Of a stretch of 64,000 bases of DNA, positions 49,008 to 58,472 are shown in pieces. How positions within the stretch are numbered: position 1 is the first letter of the stretch; each line of letters starts with the position of its first letter. The translations under genes and the position numbers were made by a program. Below the pieces are notes generated by a model. It saw only the letters and a program-made list of their open reading frames with translations. It had not been told where the DNA came from and ran no database searches. Location of the stretch: NCBI GenBank assembly GCA_016219985.1, contig JACRJO010000010.1, forward strand, positions 1-64,000. The letters are read 5' to 3'. This DNA is from Sphingobacteriales bacterium. GTDB taxonomy: Bacteria > Bacteroidota > Bacteroidia > Chitinophagales > Chitinophagaceae.

Positions 49008-49805
49008 TCATTCCTGCTCCACCTCTTCTTCTTTGATCCAGGCTTCAGGGGGTAACCCTCTTTTGAAGCGGAAGAGGGCCTGTTTGATATAAACGCGGAA
49101 ATCATAATCGCCCGCAGCTTTGGTAAATGTATAGGAAGGCCGGAATACCCGCATAAAACTGTCGAGTTCATTGCCCTCCAGCAGGGTCAGCCGGCGTACA
49201 AGGGCCTTATTGAAACGGAAGTCCACAAATTTATCCTGTTCCTCTATAATCAGCCGCTGCTGGAAGGACAGCATGCTCCGGTTTCGCCGGAAGCGGAACA
49301 TATTGACGATCTCATCCAGGTCAAAACCGACCCCCGCGCCATACTGCGGGGTCACGGTTCGCAGGCCGGGTTTCCGGAAGTTGAACACTTTCGCATAGTC
49401 CTGCCGGTTACGAAGGGAGTCCAGCCGGTAGTTCCGCGGCAATATTTTTACTTCCCTGAGCACCGGCACATTCACCTGCAGGGAAATGTCAAACTGCATG
49501 GGGTTGCTGATTTTCAATACGGGGAATTTTACCGTAGCCTTGTTGAGGTAACTGAACCAGATGGAGTCTTTCTCCGTGACTTCAATTTCATAGTAGCCCT
49601 CCGCATTGGTAACCGTCCCGCGACCGGAGGTGGAGATCACACTCACCAGTTCCATGGGGTAGTTGCGGGAGCTGTCAAATACATAACCCCGGACCTGGTA
49701 CGACTGTGCATGACCGTCAGCCGCCATCCCGAGGAGCAGCAGCAGGATACCGATATGATAAGTAAGCCGTTTCAATCCGGCAGCAAGTAACGAAAGAAAG
49801 TGCAA
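49008..49805 (-). CDS. Exported protein with CarboxypepD_reg-like (beta-sandwich) domain
   Basis: 265 residues. No ATG is available upstream of the signal peptide: the frame starts with TTG at 49805, or TTG at 49775 giving (M)KRLTYHIGILLLLLGMAADGHAQ, which looks the more natural. Residues about 35-115 form the carboxypeptidase-regulatory-like domain (YQVRGYVFDSSRNYPMELVS; GTVTNAEGYYEIEVTEKDSI) usual in surface proteins of Bacteroidota. The rest is charged and unassigned. Eight bp downstream of the previous gene, hence same operon. Confidence 0.75.
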   Translation of the reverse strand: MHFLSLLAAGLKRLTYHIGILLLLLGMAADGHAQSYQVRGYVFDSSRNYPMELVSVISTSGRGTVTNAEGYYEIEVTEKDSIWFSYLNKATVKFPVLKISNPMQFDISLQVNVPVLREVKILPRNYRLDSLRNRQDYAKVFNFRKPGLRTVTPQYGAGVGFDLDEIVNMFRFRRNRSMLSFQQRLIIEEQDKFVDFRFNKALVRRLTLLEGNELDSFMRVFRPSYTFTKAAGDYDFRVYIKQALFRFKRGLPPEAWIKEEEVEQE

Positions 49806-49813
49806 AAGCTATT

Positions 49814-50479
49814 CTAAAGTGGGGCCTGTTCCTCATTTTTTTCGTCCCTGGGACTAAAAGGTTCCGCTTCTTTCAGCAATTGTTCGCTTTTGGCGGCGAT
49901 CCGGGCTTTAAAATCTTTGGTAACGGGGTAAATGCCGATGGCCGTGAGTCTTCCCTCGTCATACACCATTTCCAGTCCGAGTGTATAATAATAATGATCG
50001 CCGGAATAATCCCCGTAACCCAGGTTCAGGTATTCGGATTTTGCCAGTTTATTTCCGCAATCTTCCATGGAGTCATGAAACTTCAGCCCGTTTTTGAGTT
50101 TTACCAGTTTCAGCTGTTCGTCGTTGGCTGAATAAGAAGTAACCGTGATGAAATTCAGTTTATCCTTCAGGAAATACAGGCCGAAAACAGGCATTTTTGG
50201 GGGGAGGTCGCCATCGTAGCGGATACAGGTATCGAACCCGAGTACAAACTGCATTACGCTGTCGATCCGGGTCCCGTCTGAAGCAAAGGCAGATAACTGG
50301 TCTTCATAACTGTAGCCCCTGGGGTCTCCTTTCAGGAGGGCGAGCACCTGTTTTTGCGACATACCGAGTTTGATCGCATTCACCCCCACTCCCGGGGTAA
50401 TCAGGATCGGTACATTTTTCTGGGCCAGGCCGGGCAGGGCAAAAAGGGCGGCAAGGATTAAAAGAGGAACTCTTTTCAG
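49814..50479 (-). CDS. Exported hypothetical protein with a non-standard start codon
   Basis: Conventional start codons give only 191 residues from a GTG at 50389, but the frame continues upstream and encodes a good signal peptide (LKRVPLLILAALFALPGLAQ) directly before it. The first candidate codons there are CTG at 50479 or ATA at 50482; no ATG, GTG or TTG fits. Either a rare CTG start is used or the true start was lost to a mutation or sequencing error. The mature part (LGMSQKQVLALLKGDPRGY; DHYYYTLGLEMVYDEGRL) is unassigned and resembles SmpA/OmlA-like outer-membrane-assembly folds only faintly. Confidence 0.6.
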   Translation of the reverse strand: MKRVPLLILAALFALPGLAQKNVPILITPGVGVNAIKLGMSQKQVLALLKGDPRGYSYEDQLSAFASDGTRIDSVMQFVLGFDTCIRYDGDLPPKMPVFGLYFLKDKLNFITVTSYSANDEQLKLVKLKNGLKFHDSMEDCGNKLAKSEYLNLGYGDYSGDHYYYTLGLEMVYDEGRLTAIGIYPVTKDFKARIAAKSEQLLKEAEPFSPRDEKNEEQAPL

Positions 50480-50551
50480 TATAAATGATTTTAAAAGTTC
50501 GGCTAAGGTGTGATAAAATGCCGGGCTGCTGCATACCCCATCGAGGGTATT

Positions 50552-51127
50552 TTAAGAAACCAGTTCCCGGATCACCCGGGGATAATGGCTGTGTTCGAGT
50601 TGCTGGACCCGTTTAGCCAGGGTTTCGGGCGTATCCCCGGGCAAAACAGGGCAATGCGCCTGGAAAATGGTGCTTCCATGATCATAGAGTTCATCCACAT
50701 AATGGATCGTGATCCCGCTCTCTTTCTCTTGATGATCGATCACGGCCTGGTGCACATGCCGGCCATACATCCCCTTACCCCCGTATTTGGGCAGGAGGGC
50801 GGGATGGATATTGATGATCTTGCCCGGGAAGGCCCGGATCAGCGCAGGCGGTATTTTCCATAAAAAACCGGCCAGTACAAGCAGGTCAATGGAATGGGCC
50901 CGGAGTTCATCGGTATATGCATTGCCCCGGAAAAACTGCTCCTTATCGATGAGTATTGCCGGTATCTGTTTATCCTCAGCTATTTGTAAAATTCCGGCCC
51001 CCGCCTTATTGCAAAGGATCAGGGAGATCCTGATCCGGGGGGATTGGGCAAAAGCCTCGATGATCTTGAGGGCATTGCTGCCTGCACCCGAAGCAAAAAT
51101 GGCGATATGGGTTATTTTATCCTTCAT
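50552..51127 (-). CDS. purN: Phosphoribosylglycinamide formyltransferase
   Basis: 191 residues. ITHIAIFASGAGSNALKIIE at the start, NIHPALLPKYGGKGMYG with the catalytic Asn/His, and GITIHYVDELYDHGSTIFQ identify PurN, which transfers the formyl group of 10-formyltetrahydrofolate to GAR in purine synthesis. Starts inside the end of the upstream membrane-protein gene (11-base overlap), so translation is coupled. Confidence 0.93.
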   Translation of the reverse strand: MKDKITHIAIFASGAGSNALKIIEAFAQSPRIRISLILCNKAGAGILQIAEDKQIPAILIDKEQFFRGNAYTDELRAHSIDLLVLAGFLWKIPPALIRAFPGKIINIHPALLPKYGGKGMYGRHVHQAVIDHQEKESGITIHYVDELYDHGSTIFQAHCPVLPGDTPETLAKRVQQLEHSHYPRVIRELVS

Positions 51128-51425
51128 GGTTTTCCTCCGGTCCCGCTTTTCCCAGCCCTAACCGGGTTCCCAGCTTTTTTATATAAAGGTGAAAAAAACG
51201 AAACTGGCCAAAGGGTATACTGATCAGCAGCACCATCAGGGGCCAGCAAATGGTAAGCAGCAATATATATAACACCGCCCAAAGCCAGTCCTGGCCGATA
51301 GCCAGCCCGTTCATGATCTTCTTTGCCAGCCACCCGGTGGCACTGCCGCCAATGGCGAAAGTGCAAAGGATCAGGACTAACTGCCCGCCCCTTACCTTCC
51401 ATTTCTTTTGTAAACGTTCAAACAT
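51117..51425 (-). CDS. Small membrane protein upstream of purN (DUF6787-like)
   Basis: 102 residues from the ATG at 51425 (the frame opens two codons earlier at a TTG). MFERLQKKWKVRGGQLVLIL, two membrane helices (LILCTFAIGGSATGWLAK; AVLYILLLTICWPLMVLLISIPF) and a FRFFHLYIKKLGTRLGL tail resemble the DUF6787 proteins of Bacteroidota. It overlaps purN. Function unknown. Confidence 0.65.
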   Translation of the reverse strand: MFERLQKKWKVRGGQLVLILCTFAIGGSATGWLAKKIMNGLAIGQDWLWAVLYILLLTICWPLMVLLISIPFGQFRFFHLYIKKLGTRLGLGKAGPEENHEG

Positions 51426-51613
51426 GTGCAAATCTCAAATAAGCGACGCAAAAGTCGAGAAAAAACAACCAATAAATACCCCTCTTTTCACATTGGAGGG
51501 AATTTAAGGCTGGCTTTACGGGTTTATGACAAACAATTTTTAGGGGTCAAAAAAAATTGTTTGAAATCAGCTGAAATGCAGGCTGGTAGCGGATCAAAAA
51601 AAAGTTAAAGCTA

Positions 51614-51646
51614 TTGGCTTTTTAAAGTGTTCCTGACTTATTTTTG
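51614..51646 (+). promoter_or_regulatory. Promoter-like element of the alternative complex III operon
   Basis: TTG (51614-51616), a 22-base spacer and TATTTTTG (51639-51646) fit the Bacteroidota TTG-N17-23-TAnnTTTG promoter. A start point near 51652 would give a leader of about 40 bases before the actA ATG at 51694. The divergent gene ends upstream at 51425. Confidence 0.6.
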
Positions 51647-51693
51647 CGCCTGATTAGAGCTATTTATCCACATTTTTCAGATCAATTGCATCT

Positions 51694-52974
51694 ATGATTC
51701 TTTGTAAACCAACCGGCCAGAGACTGACTGTACTATTTCTATCTCTATTTGCTATTTCCATTGTTAATATTTCTGCACAGGATGTCGCTGCAGGGAAGGC
51801 GCTGTTTAACGGCAAATGTGCCGCCTGCCATAATGTGTTTAAAAAGCTGACGGGTCCCGCCCTGGCGGGTCTGGAACAGAGGGGCAAGTGGGCCGATCAC
51901 AAGGAAATACTGGCCTGGGTCAACAACCCGGCCGCCTATATGGCCAAAGACCCCTATACACAGGGATTGAAGGCGGATTTTGGGTCAATGATGACCGGCT
52001 TTGCCGATGTAACGCAAAAGGATGTGGATGATATCGTGGCCTATATCAATGATGAGGATGCCAAGAAGAAAAGCGGCGGGGATACCGTAAAGACGGCCGA
52101 AGCGGCTCCCGATACCAGCAACCAGAATGCCCTGATCTTCGGGATCATTTCCCTGATCCTGGGTATCGTGGCCCTGATCCTGATGCAGGTTAACAGCAGC
52201 CTCAAGAAAATGTCGGATGATGCGGAAGGTATTGTTCGCCCTGAACCGGTTCCCTTCTACCGCAATAAGACCTATATCGCCATGGCCTCCATCGTATTCT
52301 TTGTATTCGGCGGCTATATGGTGGCCAAAGGGGCTATCGGGCTGGGGCGTCAGAAAGACTACCAGCCGGAGCAACCGATCTTCTATTCCCATAAAGTACA
52401 TGCCGGTATCAACCAGGTCAACTGCCTGTACTGCCATGGCAATGCCTGGGAAAGCAAACAGGCTGCAATTCCTTCCGTGAATGTGTGTATGAACTGCCAC
52501 AAAGCCATTACCACCTACGAGAAGGGCCCCAAACTTTACAAGGATAACGGGGATGAGGTAAACGGAACCGCTGAGATCGCCAAATTATATCAATATGCAG
52601 GGTTTGATCCCAATACGCCGAGCAAATGGGATCCCTCCAAAGCCAAACCCATCGAATGGGTGAAGATCCACAACCTGCCTGACCACGTTTACTTCAATCA
52701 CTCCCAGCACATCCGCGCCGGTAATGTACAATGCCAGACCTGCCACGGGGAAATCACGGCGATGGATGAAGTAAAACAAATGGCCGAACTGAGCATGGGC
52801 TGGTGTATTAACTGTCACCGTCAGACCAACGTGAACTTTAATTACGACAGCACCAAAGGCAACAAGTTTTACAGCATTTACGAGAAATTCCACAATGATA
52901 TCAAGTCTGGCAAAATGGACAGCGTGAAAGTGAAAGATATCGGGGGCCTGGAGTGCCAGAAATGTCACTATTAG
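51694..52974 (+). CDS. actA: ActA, multiheme c-type cytochrome subunit of alternative complex III
   Basis: 426 residues. Signal peptide to about residue 30. Six CxxCH heme sites: CAACH near residue 47 in a small cytochrome c domain, then after two membrane helices (ALIFGIISLILGIVALILMQ; IAMASIVFFVFGGYMVAKG) CLYCH, CMNCH, CQTCH, CINCH and CQKCH. The last five match the pentaheme ActA; the first is an extra monoheme domain joined to its front. Electrons from quinol oxidation leave ACIII through these hemes. First gene of actABCDEF-coxBA-ctaB. Confidence 0.9.
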   Translation: MILCKPTGQRLTVLFLSLFAISIVNISAQDVAAGKALFNGKCAACHNVFKKLTGPALAGLEQRGKWADHKEILAWVNNPAAYMAKDPYTQGLKADFGSMMTGFADVTQKDVDDIVAYINDEDAKKKSGGDTVKTAEAAPDTSNQNALIFGIISLILGIVALILMQVNSSLKKMSDDAEGIVRPEPVPFYRNKTYIAMASIVFFVFGGYMVAKGAIGLGRQKDYQPEQPIFYSHKVHAGINQVNCLYCHGNAWESKQAAIPSVNVCMNCHKAITTYEKGPKLYKDNGDEVNGTAEIAKLYQYAGFDPNTPSKWDPSKAKPIEWVKIHNLPDHVYFNHSQHIRAGNVQCQTCHGEITAMDEVKQMAELSMGWCINCHRQTNVNFNYDSTKGNKFYSIYEKFHNDIKSGKMDSVKVKDIGGLECQKCHY

Positions 52975-53035
52975 GAGCGGATTTCCAGGATCAATATTGT
53001 ATTCAGCACATTATCGAATTATCAAACTGATATTC

Positions 53036-56000
53036 ATGAGCCAAAAAAAGTACTGGCAAAGTTTCGGAGAGGTGAATGATAGCGAAAACTTTCAGAAAAA
53101 GCAGCAGGACGAGTTCCGCGAGGAATTGCCGTTTGAAGGTTTTGATGACAAGGGATTGATTGATGCCAAAGCCCCCCGCAGGGATTTCCTGAAGTACCTG
53201 GGTTTCAGCACAGCTGCCGCCACCCTCGCTGCCAGCTGTAAGGTCCCCGTCAGAAAGGTTATTCCCTATGCGAATAAGCCCGAAAACCTGATGCCCGGCG
53301 TAGCCAAATATTATGCGACTACCTATGTACAGGACGGGGATGTGGTGCCGGTGGTAGCCAAGGTTAGAGATGGCCGCCCGATCAAGATCGAAGGCAATGA
53401 GCTTTGCTCCTTCACCGGCGGCGGTACTTCCGCCCGTACACAGGCTTCCGTGCTGGACCTGTATGATTCACACCGCCTCCGTTTCCCGATTCACAAAACA
53501 GGAAGCGGTAAAGAAGCGAAATACGAAGAGGTTCCCACTTTTGAACAATTTGATAAACTGGTTGGGGAAGCCATTAAAAATGCCGGCGGTACCACAGTAC
53601 TCCTGACCAGCACGATCGTTTCTCCTTCCACCAAAGAAATAATTGCCGCCTTCCCCGGCCTGAAACATGTGCAGGCGGATGCGGTTTCTTACAGCGGCAT
53701 GTTGCTGGCCAACGAAGCCTGCGGGTTCGGCCGGAAATTACCTTCTTATGATTTTGGCGCGGCCAAAGTGATTGTGAGCCTGGGCGCTGACTTCCTGGGC
53801 ACCTGGCTGAGCCCGGTGGAAAATGCCAAAGGCTATGCCACCGGCCGTAAGATCGATGAGAAGAATCCTTCCATGAGCAAGCACTACCAGTTTGAAAGCT
53901 ACCTGAGCCTGACCGGTGCGAGTGCCGATGAACGGTTTACCCATCGCCCTTCTGAAGAAGGAGCGGTTGCCCTGGAACTGCTGAATGCCCTGACCGGCGA
54001 AGCCAGCACCAGGCCGGGTATTAAGAAAGTGGCGGAAGACCTGAAAGCCAATAACGGCGCCGCCCTCGTAGTGAGCGGCAGCAACGATAAGAATGTACAG
54101 GTGATCGTGAATGCGATCAACAACGCCATCGGCGCTTATGGTAAGACCATCGACTGGAGCAAGCCGGTGAATTACCGCCAGGGAATTGATTCCGATTTTG
54201 CACAATTGCTCTCCGATATGGAAGCCGGAACCGTAGGAAGCCTGCTGGTATATGGCGCCAATCCCGCCTATACTTCAACAGATGCCGCCCGGTTTACAGC
54301 TGCATTGGGTAAAGTGAAAGTAAAGGTTTCTTTCAGCGAAAGAATGGATGAGACCACCGAGCTCTGCGACTTTATCCTGCCCAATCATCACTACCTCGAA
54401 AGCTGGGGTGATGCAGAGCCCAAAGCCGGTGCAGTGAGCTTCCTGCAACCCACCATTTACCCGTTGTTTAAAACACGTCCCTACCAGACCTCCTTGCTGT
54501 ACTGGGCCGGAAACAATACAGACTACGACGTTTATTTCAAAAACTACTGGGTGGCCAAGCTCGGTGGTGAAGACGCTTTTAATAAGGTGCTGCAGGACGG
54601 CATTAAGGAAGATGCAGCCGTGGCTGCCAGTGCCGGTTCTTACAGTGCTGCCGCAGTGGCTGAAGCAGTCGCTGCCATTGGAGCCGCTAAAAAAAGCACG
54701 GGAACAGAAGTGGTGCTTTACCAAAAAACTTCCATTGGTACCGGTACCGGCGCCACCAACCCCTGGCTGCAGGAATTGCCCGATGCCATCTCCAAAGCCA
54801 CCTGGGACAACTATGCACTGATCGGCCTGGGCATGGCCAAAACCCTGCTGGGACTGGACCTGGTCAATGGCAGTGAAAAAGAAAGTAATAATTACGAATA
54901 CTTCCCGCAGAAGCCTGTTATCAAACTGACCGTTGGTAAAAACGAAGTGGAGCTGCCCGTACTGGTTATTCCCGGTATGGATGCCAATACCATTGCCGTA
55001 GCAGTGGGTTATGGCCGCAGTATCAACCTGGGCAGAACCGCTGCCGGGGTGGGTAAGAATGTATATCCCTTCTCTTCTTATAACGGATCAACGGTGATCT
55101 ACCATGCGGATGTAACAGCAGCGGATGCCAAGAAGAAAGAAAAGATCGCGCAGACCCAGATCCACAATTCATACGAAGAAAGAATCGAAGTGGTAAGGGA
55201 AACCACCCTGGCCACCCTGAAGAAATATCCCACGGTGATCCCGGATTACCGGACGCACCTCGAATCGACTTTTGGGAAGAGCAAGGACGGCACGACCACT
55301 GATTTCCGCAAGGAAGGTACCCTGTATCCCCAGCACGACCAGCCCGGTATTAAATGGGGCATGAACATCGATATGAATGCCTGTTATGGCTGCGGCGCCT
55401 GCGTGGTGGCCTGTCATGCAGAGAATAATGTTCCGGTGGTGGGTAAGAGTGAAGTGCTGCGTTACCACGATATGCACTGGCTCCGCATTGACCGCTATTT
55501 TGTAAGTGATGAAAAGGATCCCAACCAGCTGAAAGGCGTGGTATTCCAGCCGATGCTCTGCCAGCATTGCGACAATGCTCCCTGTGAGAATGTTTGTCCG
55601 GTAGCGGCCACCAACCACAGTTCCGAAGGGATTAACCAGATGACCTATAACCGTTGTATCGGTACCCGCTATTGCGCCAATAACTGTCCTTTCAAAGTAC
55701 GCCGCTTTAACTGGGCCGATTATACCGGCGCGGACAGCTTCCCCAATAACCAGGACCAGGAACTGGTGGGTAAACTGGACCCGGTGGTGTTCCAGATGAA
55801 CGATGACCTGACCCGGATGGTACTGAACCCGGATGTGACTGTGCGTTCAAGAGGGGTGATCGAAAAATGTTCTTTCTGCTTCCAGCGCCTGCAGGCCGCC
55901 AAGTTAGAGGCCAAGAAACAGGATCGCCCGCTGAAAGACGGCGACGCGAAAACCGCCTGCCAGTCCGCCTGTGCTGCCAACGCCATTGTATTTGGTAATG

Positions 56001-56218
56001 TGCACGACAGCAGCAGCGCCATCGCGAAGACAAGGAAAGAAAACGCCAACCGCGGTTTCTATGTACTGGAACAACTCCACGTACTGCCGAATGTGAGCTA
56101 CCTGGCCAAAGTGCGGAATACGGATGAACTGATCGAACCGGATACGCACAATGCAGCGGTTGCGGCAGAAGAGAAAGCCGGCAGCACGGAGAAAAAAGCG
56201 GAAGAAGCACATCATTAA
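53036..56218 (+). CDS. actB: ActB, iron-sulfur subunit of alternative complex III
   Basis: 1060 residues from the ATG at 53036. A twin-arginine-type signal RRDFLKYLGFSTAAATLAAS is at residues about 42-61. The first two thirds resemble a molybdopterin oxidoreductase but without cofactor motifs. The last 300 hold the ferredoxin-like part: CYGCGACVVACH, CQHCDNAPCENVCP, CIGTRYCANNCP and CSFCFQRLQ...CQSAC. The third set has Thr where a Cys would be, as expected for one [3Fe-4S] among [4Fe-4S] clusters. Ala/Glu/Lys-rich C-terminal tail. Sits on the periplasmic face of the complex. Confidence 0.92.
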   Translation: MSQKKYWQSFGEVNDSENFQKKQQDEFREELPFEGFDDKGLIDAKAPRRDFLKYLGFSTAAATLAASCKVPVRKVIPYANKPENLMPGVAKYYATTYVQDGDVVPVVAKVRDGRPIKIEGNELCSFTGGGTSARTQASVLDLYDSHRLRFPIHKTGSGKEAKYEEVPTFEQFDKLVGEAIKNAGGTTVLLTSTIVSPSTKEIIAAFPGLKHVQADAVSYSGMLLANEACGFGRKLPSYDFGAAKVIVSLGADFLGTWLSPVENAKGYATGRKIDEKNPSMSKHYQFESYLSLTGASADERFTHRPSEEGAVALELLNALTGEASTRPGIKKVAEDLKANNGAALVVSGSNDKNVQVIVNAINNAIGAYGKTIDWSKPVNYRQGIDSDFAQLLSDMEAGTVGSLLVYGANPAYTSTDAARFTAALGKVKVKVSFSERMDETTELCDFILPNHHYLESWGDAEPKAGAVSFLQPTIYPLFKTRPYQTSLLYWAGNNTDYDVYFKNYWVAKLGGEDAFNKVLQDGIKEDAAVAASAGSYSAAAVAEAVAAIGAAKKSTGTEVVLYQKTSIGTGTGATNPWLQELPDAISKATWDNYALIGLGMAKTLLGLDLVNGSEKESNNYEYFPQKPVIKLTVGKNEVELPVLVIPGMDANTIAVAVGYGRSINLGRTAAGVGKNVYPFSSYNGSTVIYHADVTAADAKKKEKIAQTQIHNSYEERIEVVRETTLATLKKYPTVIPDYRTHLESTFGKSKDGTTTDFRKEGTLYPQHDQPGIKWGMNIDMNACYGCGACVVACHAENNVPVVGKSEVLRYHDMHWLRIDRYFVSDEKDPNQLKGVVFQPMLCQHCDNAPCENVCPVAATNHSSEGINQMTYNRCIGTRYCANNCPFKVRRFNWADYTGADSFPNNQDQELVGKLDPVVFQMNDDLTRMVLNPDVTVRSRGVIEKCSFCFQRLQAAKLEAKKQDRPLKDGDAKTACQSACAANAIVFGNVHDSSSAIAKTRKENANRGFYVLEQLHVLPNVSYLAKVRNTDELIEPDTHNAAVAAEEKAGSTEKKAEEAHH

Positions 56219-56279
56219 CAGGAAGAAAGTTGACTAACTATATCCGGAACCCGCAGGGTGAAGGACAAACAACCAGAAT

Positions 56280-57734
56280 ATGGCATTACTCAGATACGAA
56301 TCACAGGTAAGAGCACCATTGGTAGATGGCAGCAAAGACTATCACCAGGTAACAGAAGATATCTGCCGCCCGGTGGAAGCGACTCCATCCAGATTATGGT
56401 GGATTGGATTTTTGATCTCCGTAGCGTTACTCATTTTCGGGATCGTCTCCGTTACCATGGAGGTGATGTACGGTACCGGTCAGTGGAACCTGAACAAGAC
56501 CATTGGCTGGGGATGGGATATCACCAACTTCGTATGGTGGGTGGGTATCGGTCACGCCGGAACCCTGATCTCCGCGATCCTCCTGCTGTTCCGCCAGGGA
56601 TGGAGAACCGGGGTAAACCGGGCCGCGGAAGCGATGACCATCTTCGCGGTGATGTGTGCGGGTCAGTTCCCGATCTGGCACATGGGTCGTGTGTGGAACG
56701 CTTTCTTTGTACTGCCTTACCCCAATACCCGCGGACCATTATGGGTTAACTTTAACTCCCCGCTGCTCTGGGACGTATTCGCGATCTCCACGTATTTCAC
56801 CGTTTCCTTATTGTTCTGGTACTCGGGCCTGCTGCCTGACCTCGCCACCCTGCGTGACCGTGCAAAACAAAAATGGAGAAAACATTTTTATGGGGTGGCC
56901 GCTTTTGGCTGGACCGGTTCCACCAAACACTGGCAGCGTCATGAAGCATTATCTCTTGTACTGGCCGGGTTAAGTACCCCGCTGGTATTGTCAGTACACA
57001 CCATTGTATCCTTCGACTTTGCCACGTCCATTGTCCCGGGCTGGCATACGACGATCTTCCCGCCCTATTTCGTGGCCGGCGCCATCTTCTCCGGTTTTGC
57101 CATGGTGCAAACCCTCCTGGTGGTGACCCGTAAAGTGCTGGGGCTGGAAGAATACATTACCCTGGAACATATCGAGGTGATGAATAAGGTTATTGTACTC
57201 ACCGGTTCGATCGTGGGTATTGCCTACCTCACCGAGTTGTTCATGGCCTGGTACTCCGCGGTGAGTTATGAAGAATTTGCATTCTTCCAGAACAGGCTGA
57301 ACCTGAACAGCCCCTATGGCTGGAGTTACTGGCTGATGATGGGTTGTAACGTGTTGTCCCCGCAAATCTTCTGGTTCAGGAAAATGAGAAGAAACCTGTT
57401 TGTGACCTTCTTTATGTCCATCCTCGTGAATATCGGGATGTGGTTCGAGCGGTTTGTGATCATCGTGACTTCCGTTTACCGTGATTACCTGCCCTCCTCC
57501 TGGAGCACCTATTATTCACCCACGATCTGGGAAGTAGGTTTCTACATGGGTACATTCGGTTTGTTCTTTACCTGTTATTTCCTGTTCTCTAAATTCTTCC
57601 CGGTAATTGCCCTGGCCGAGATCAAGCATATCCTGAAGAAGAATGGCCGCAGTTTCAAGGACCATATGGACGAACTGGAAGGAGAAAGCACCGATGAGTT
57701 CAGTGGCCGGCACGGGCATGATCATGGAGCGTAG
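56280..57734 (+). CDS. actC: ActC, NrfD-like quinol-binding membrane subunit of alternative complex III
   Basis: 484 residues, 61 bp after actB. About ten membrane helices. GWGWDITNFVWWVGIGHAGTLISAIL, the FPIWHMGRVW helix, SVHTIVSFDFATSIVPGWH and MFWYS-type repeats are characteristic of the NrfD/PsrC-like ActC. It oxidises menaquinol together with ActB. The C-terminus ends in GRHGHDHGA, a His-rich tail of unknown use. Confidence 0.92.
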   Translation: MALLRYESQVRAPLVDGSKDYHQVTEDICRPVEATPSRLWWIGFLISVALLIFGIVSVTMEVMYGTGQWNLNKTIGWGWDITNFVWWVGIGHAGTLISAILLLFRQGWRTGVNRAAEAMTIFAVMCAGQFPIWHMGRVWNAFFVLPYPNTRGPLWVNFNSPLLWDVFAISTYFTVSLLFWYSGLLPDLATLRDRAKQKWRKHFYGVAAFGWTGSTKHWQRHEALSLVLAGLSTPLVLSVHTIVSFDFATSIVPGWHTTIFPPYFVAGAIFSGFAMVQTLLVVTRKVLGLEEYITLEHIEVMNKVIVLTGSIVGIAYLTELFMAWYSAVSYEEFAFFQNRLNLNSPYGWSYWLMMGCNVLSPQIFWFRKMRRNLFVTFFMSILVNIGMWFERFVIIVTSVYRDYLPSSWSTYYSPTIWEVGFYMGTFGLFFTCYFLFSKFFPVIALAEIKHILKKNGRSFKDHMDELEGESTDEFSGRHGHDHGA

Positions 57735-57865
57735 GGATAGTCGTTAGTCAATAGTCGTTAGTCAGGAGTCGTTGGTATATGACTCCGGCAAACAGGATGA
57801 TAAAAGATAAAATTGTTTACAGAGTTAGGATTCGTACTTCGTAACTCGTAGTTAAAGCAAAAAAA
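57735..57865. repeat. Low-complexity repeat inside the respiratory operon
   Basis: The stretch reads 'gggatagtcgttagtcaata' and 'gtcgttagtcaggagtcgtt', then 'cgtacttcgtaactcgtagt'. The same wording is found at 63324-63360 and inverted near 39190-39232. It separates actC from actD by 131 bp without a terminator. Confidence 0.65.
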
Positions 57866-58444
57866 ATGGCTGTAAAAAAATTTGTAGTCGGCAATTTTGA
57901 TGATGAAGCGGTACTTTTTCCCGCAGTGAAAAAAGTACGCCGGGCAGGATACAAAATTCATGATGTATTCACACCCTTCCCCATTCACGGACTGGACAAA
58001 GCCATGGGGCTAAGGGATACCAGCCTGCATACGGCTGGGTTTATCTATGGTATTTCAGGTACCGCCACCGCGGTGGGTTTTATTACCTGGGCACTGACGG
58101 TTGACTGGCAGATCAATTTTGGCGGTAAGCCTTTCTTTTCCCTGCCGGCCTGGATCCCGGTTACGTTTGAGCTGACCGTATTGTTTGCATCCGTGGGCAT
58201 GGTGCTTACTTTCTGTTACCTCTGCCAGCTGGCCCCCTTTGTAAAAAAGGATCATTTTAATACCCGTTCCACGGACGATACGTTTGTGATGGCCCTGGAA
58301 TGTACCGATAAGACCAATGAAGCGGAAGCCCTGGGTTTCCTGGAGACTGTTGGCGCGAAGGAAGTAAAAGTGGAATACAGGGAAACAGAGTGGTGGATCG
58401 GCCGGTATGACAAGGAGAAAAAACTGTTTCATAAGGAGAACTAA
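57866..58444 (+). CDS. actD: ActD, DUF3341 membrane subunit of alternative complex III
   Basis: 192 residues. KKFVVGNFDDEAVLFPAVKKVRRAGYKIHDVFTPFPIHGLDKAMGL is the DUF3341 opening, followed by two membrane helices (AGFIYGISGTATAVGFITWAL and IPVTFELTVLFASVGMVLTF) and a cytosolic ending with an ferredoxin-like ALECTD..EAEALGFLETVGAKEVKVEY strand-helix set. Confidence 0.92.
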   Translation: MAVKKFVVGNFDDEAVLFPAVKKVRRAGYKIHDVFTPFPIHGLDKAMGLRDTSLHTAGFIYGISGTATAVGFITWALTVDWQINFGGKPFFSLPAWIPVTFELTVLFASVGMVLTFCYLCQLAPFVKKDHFNTRSTDDTFVMALECTDKTNEAEALGFLETVGAKEVKVEYRETEWWIGRYDKEKKLFHKEN

Positions 58445-58472
58445 GTATCATTCATCGTAATAACAAGAGATA

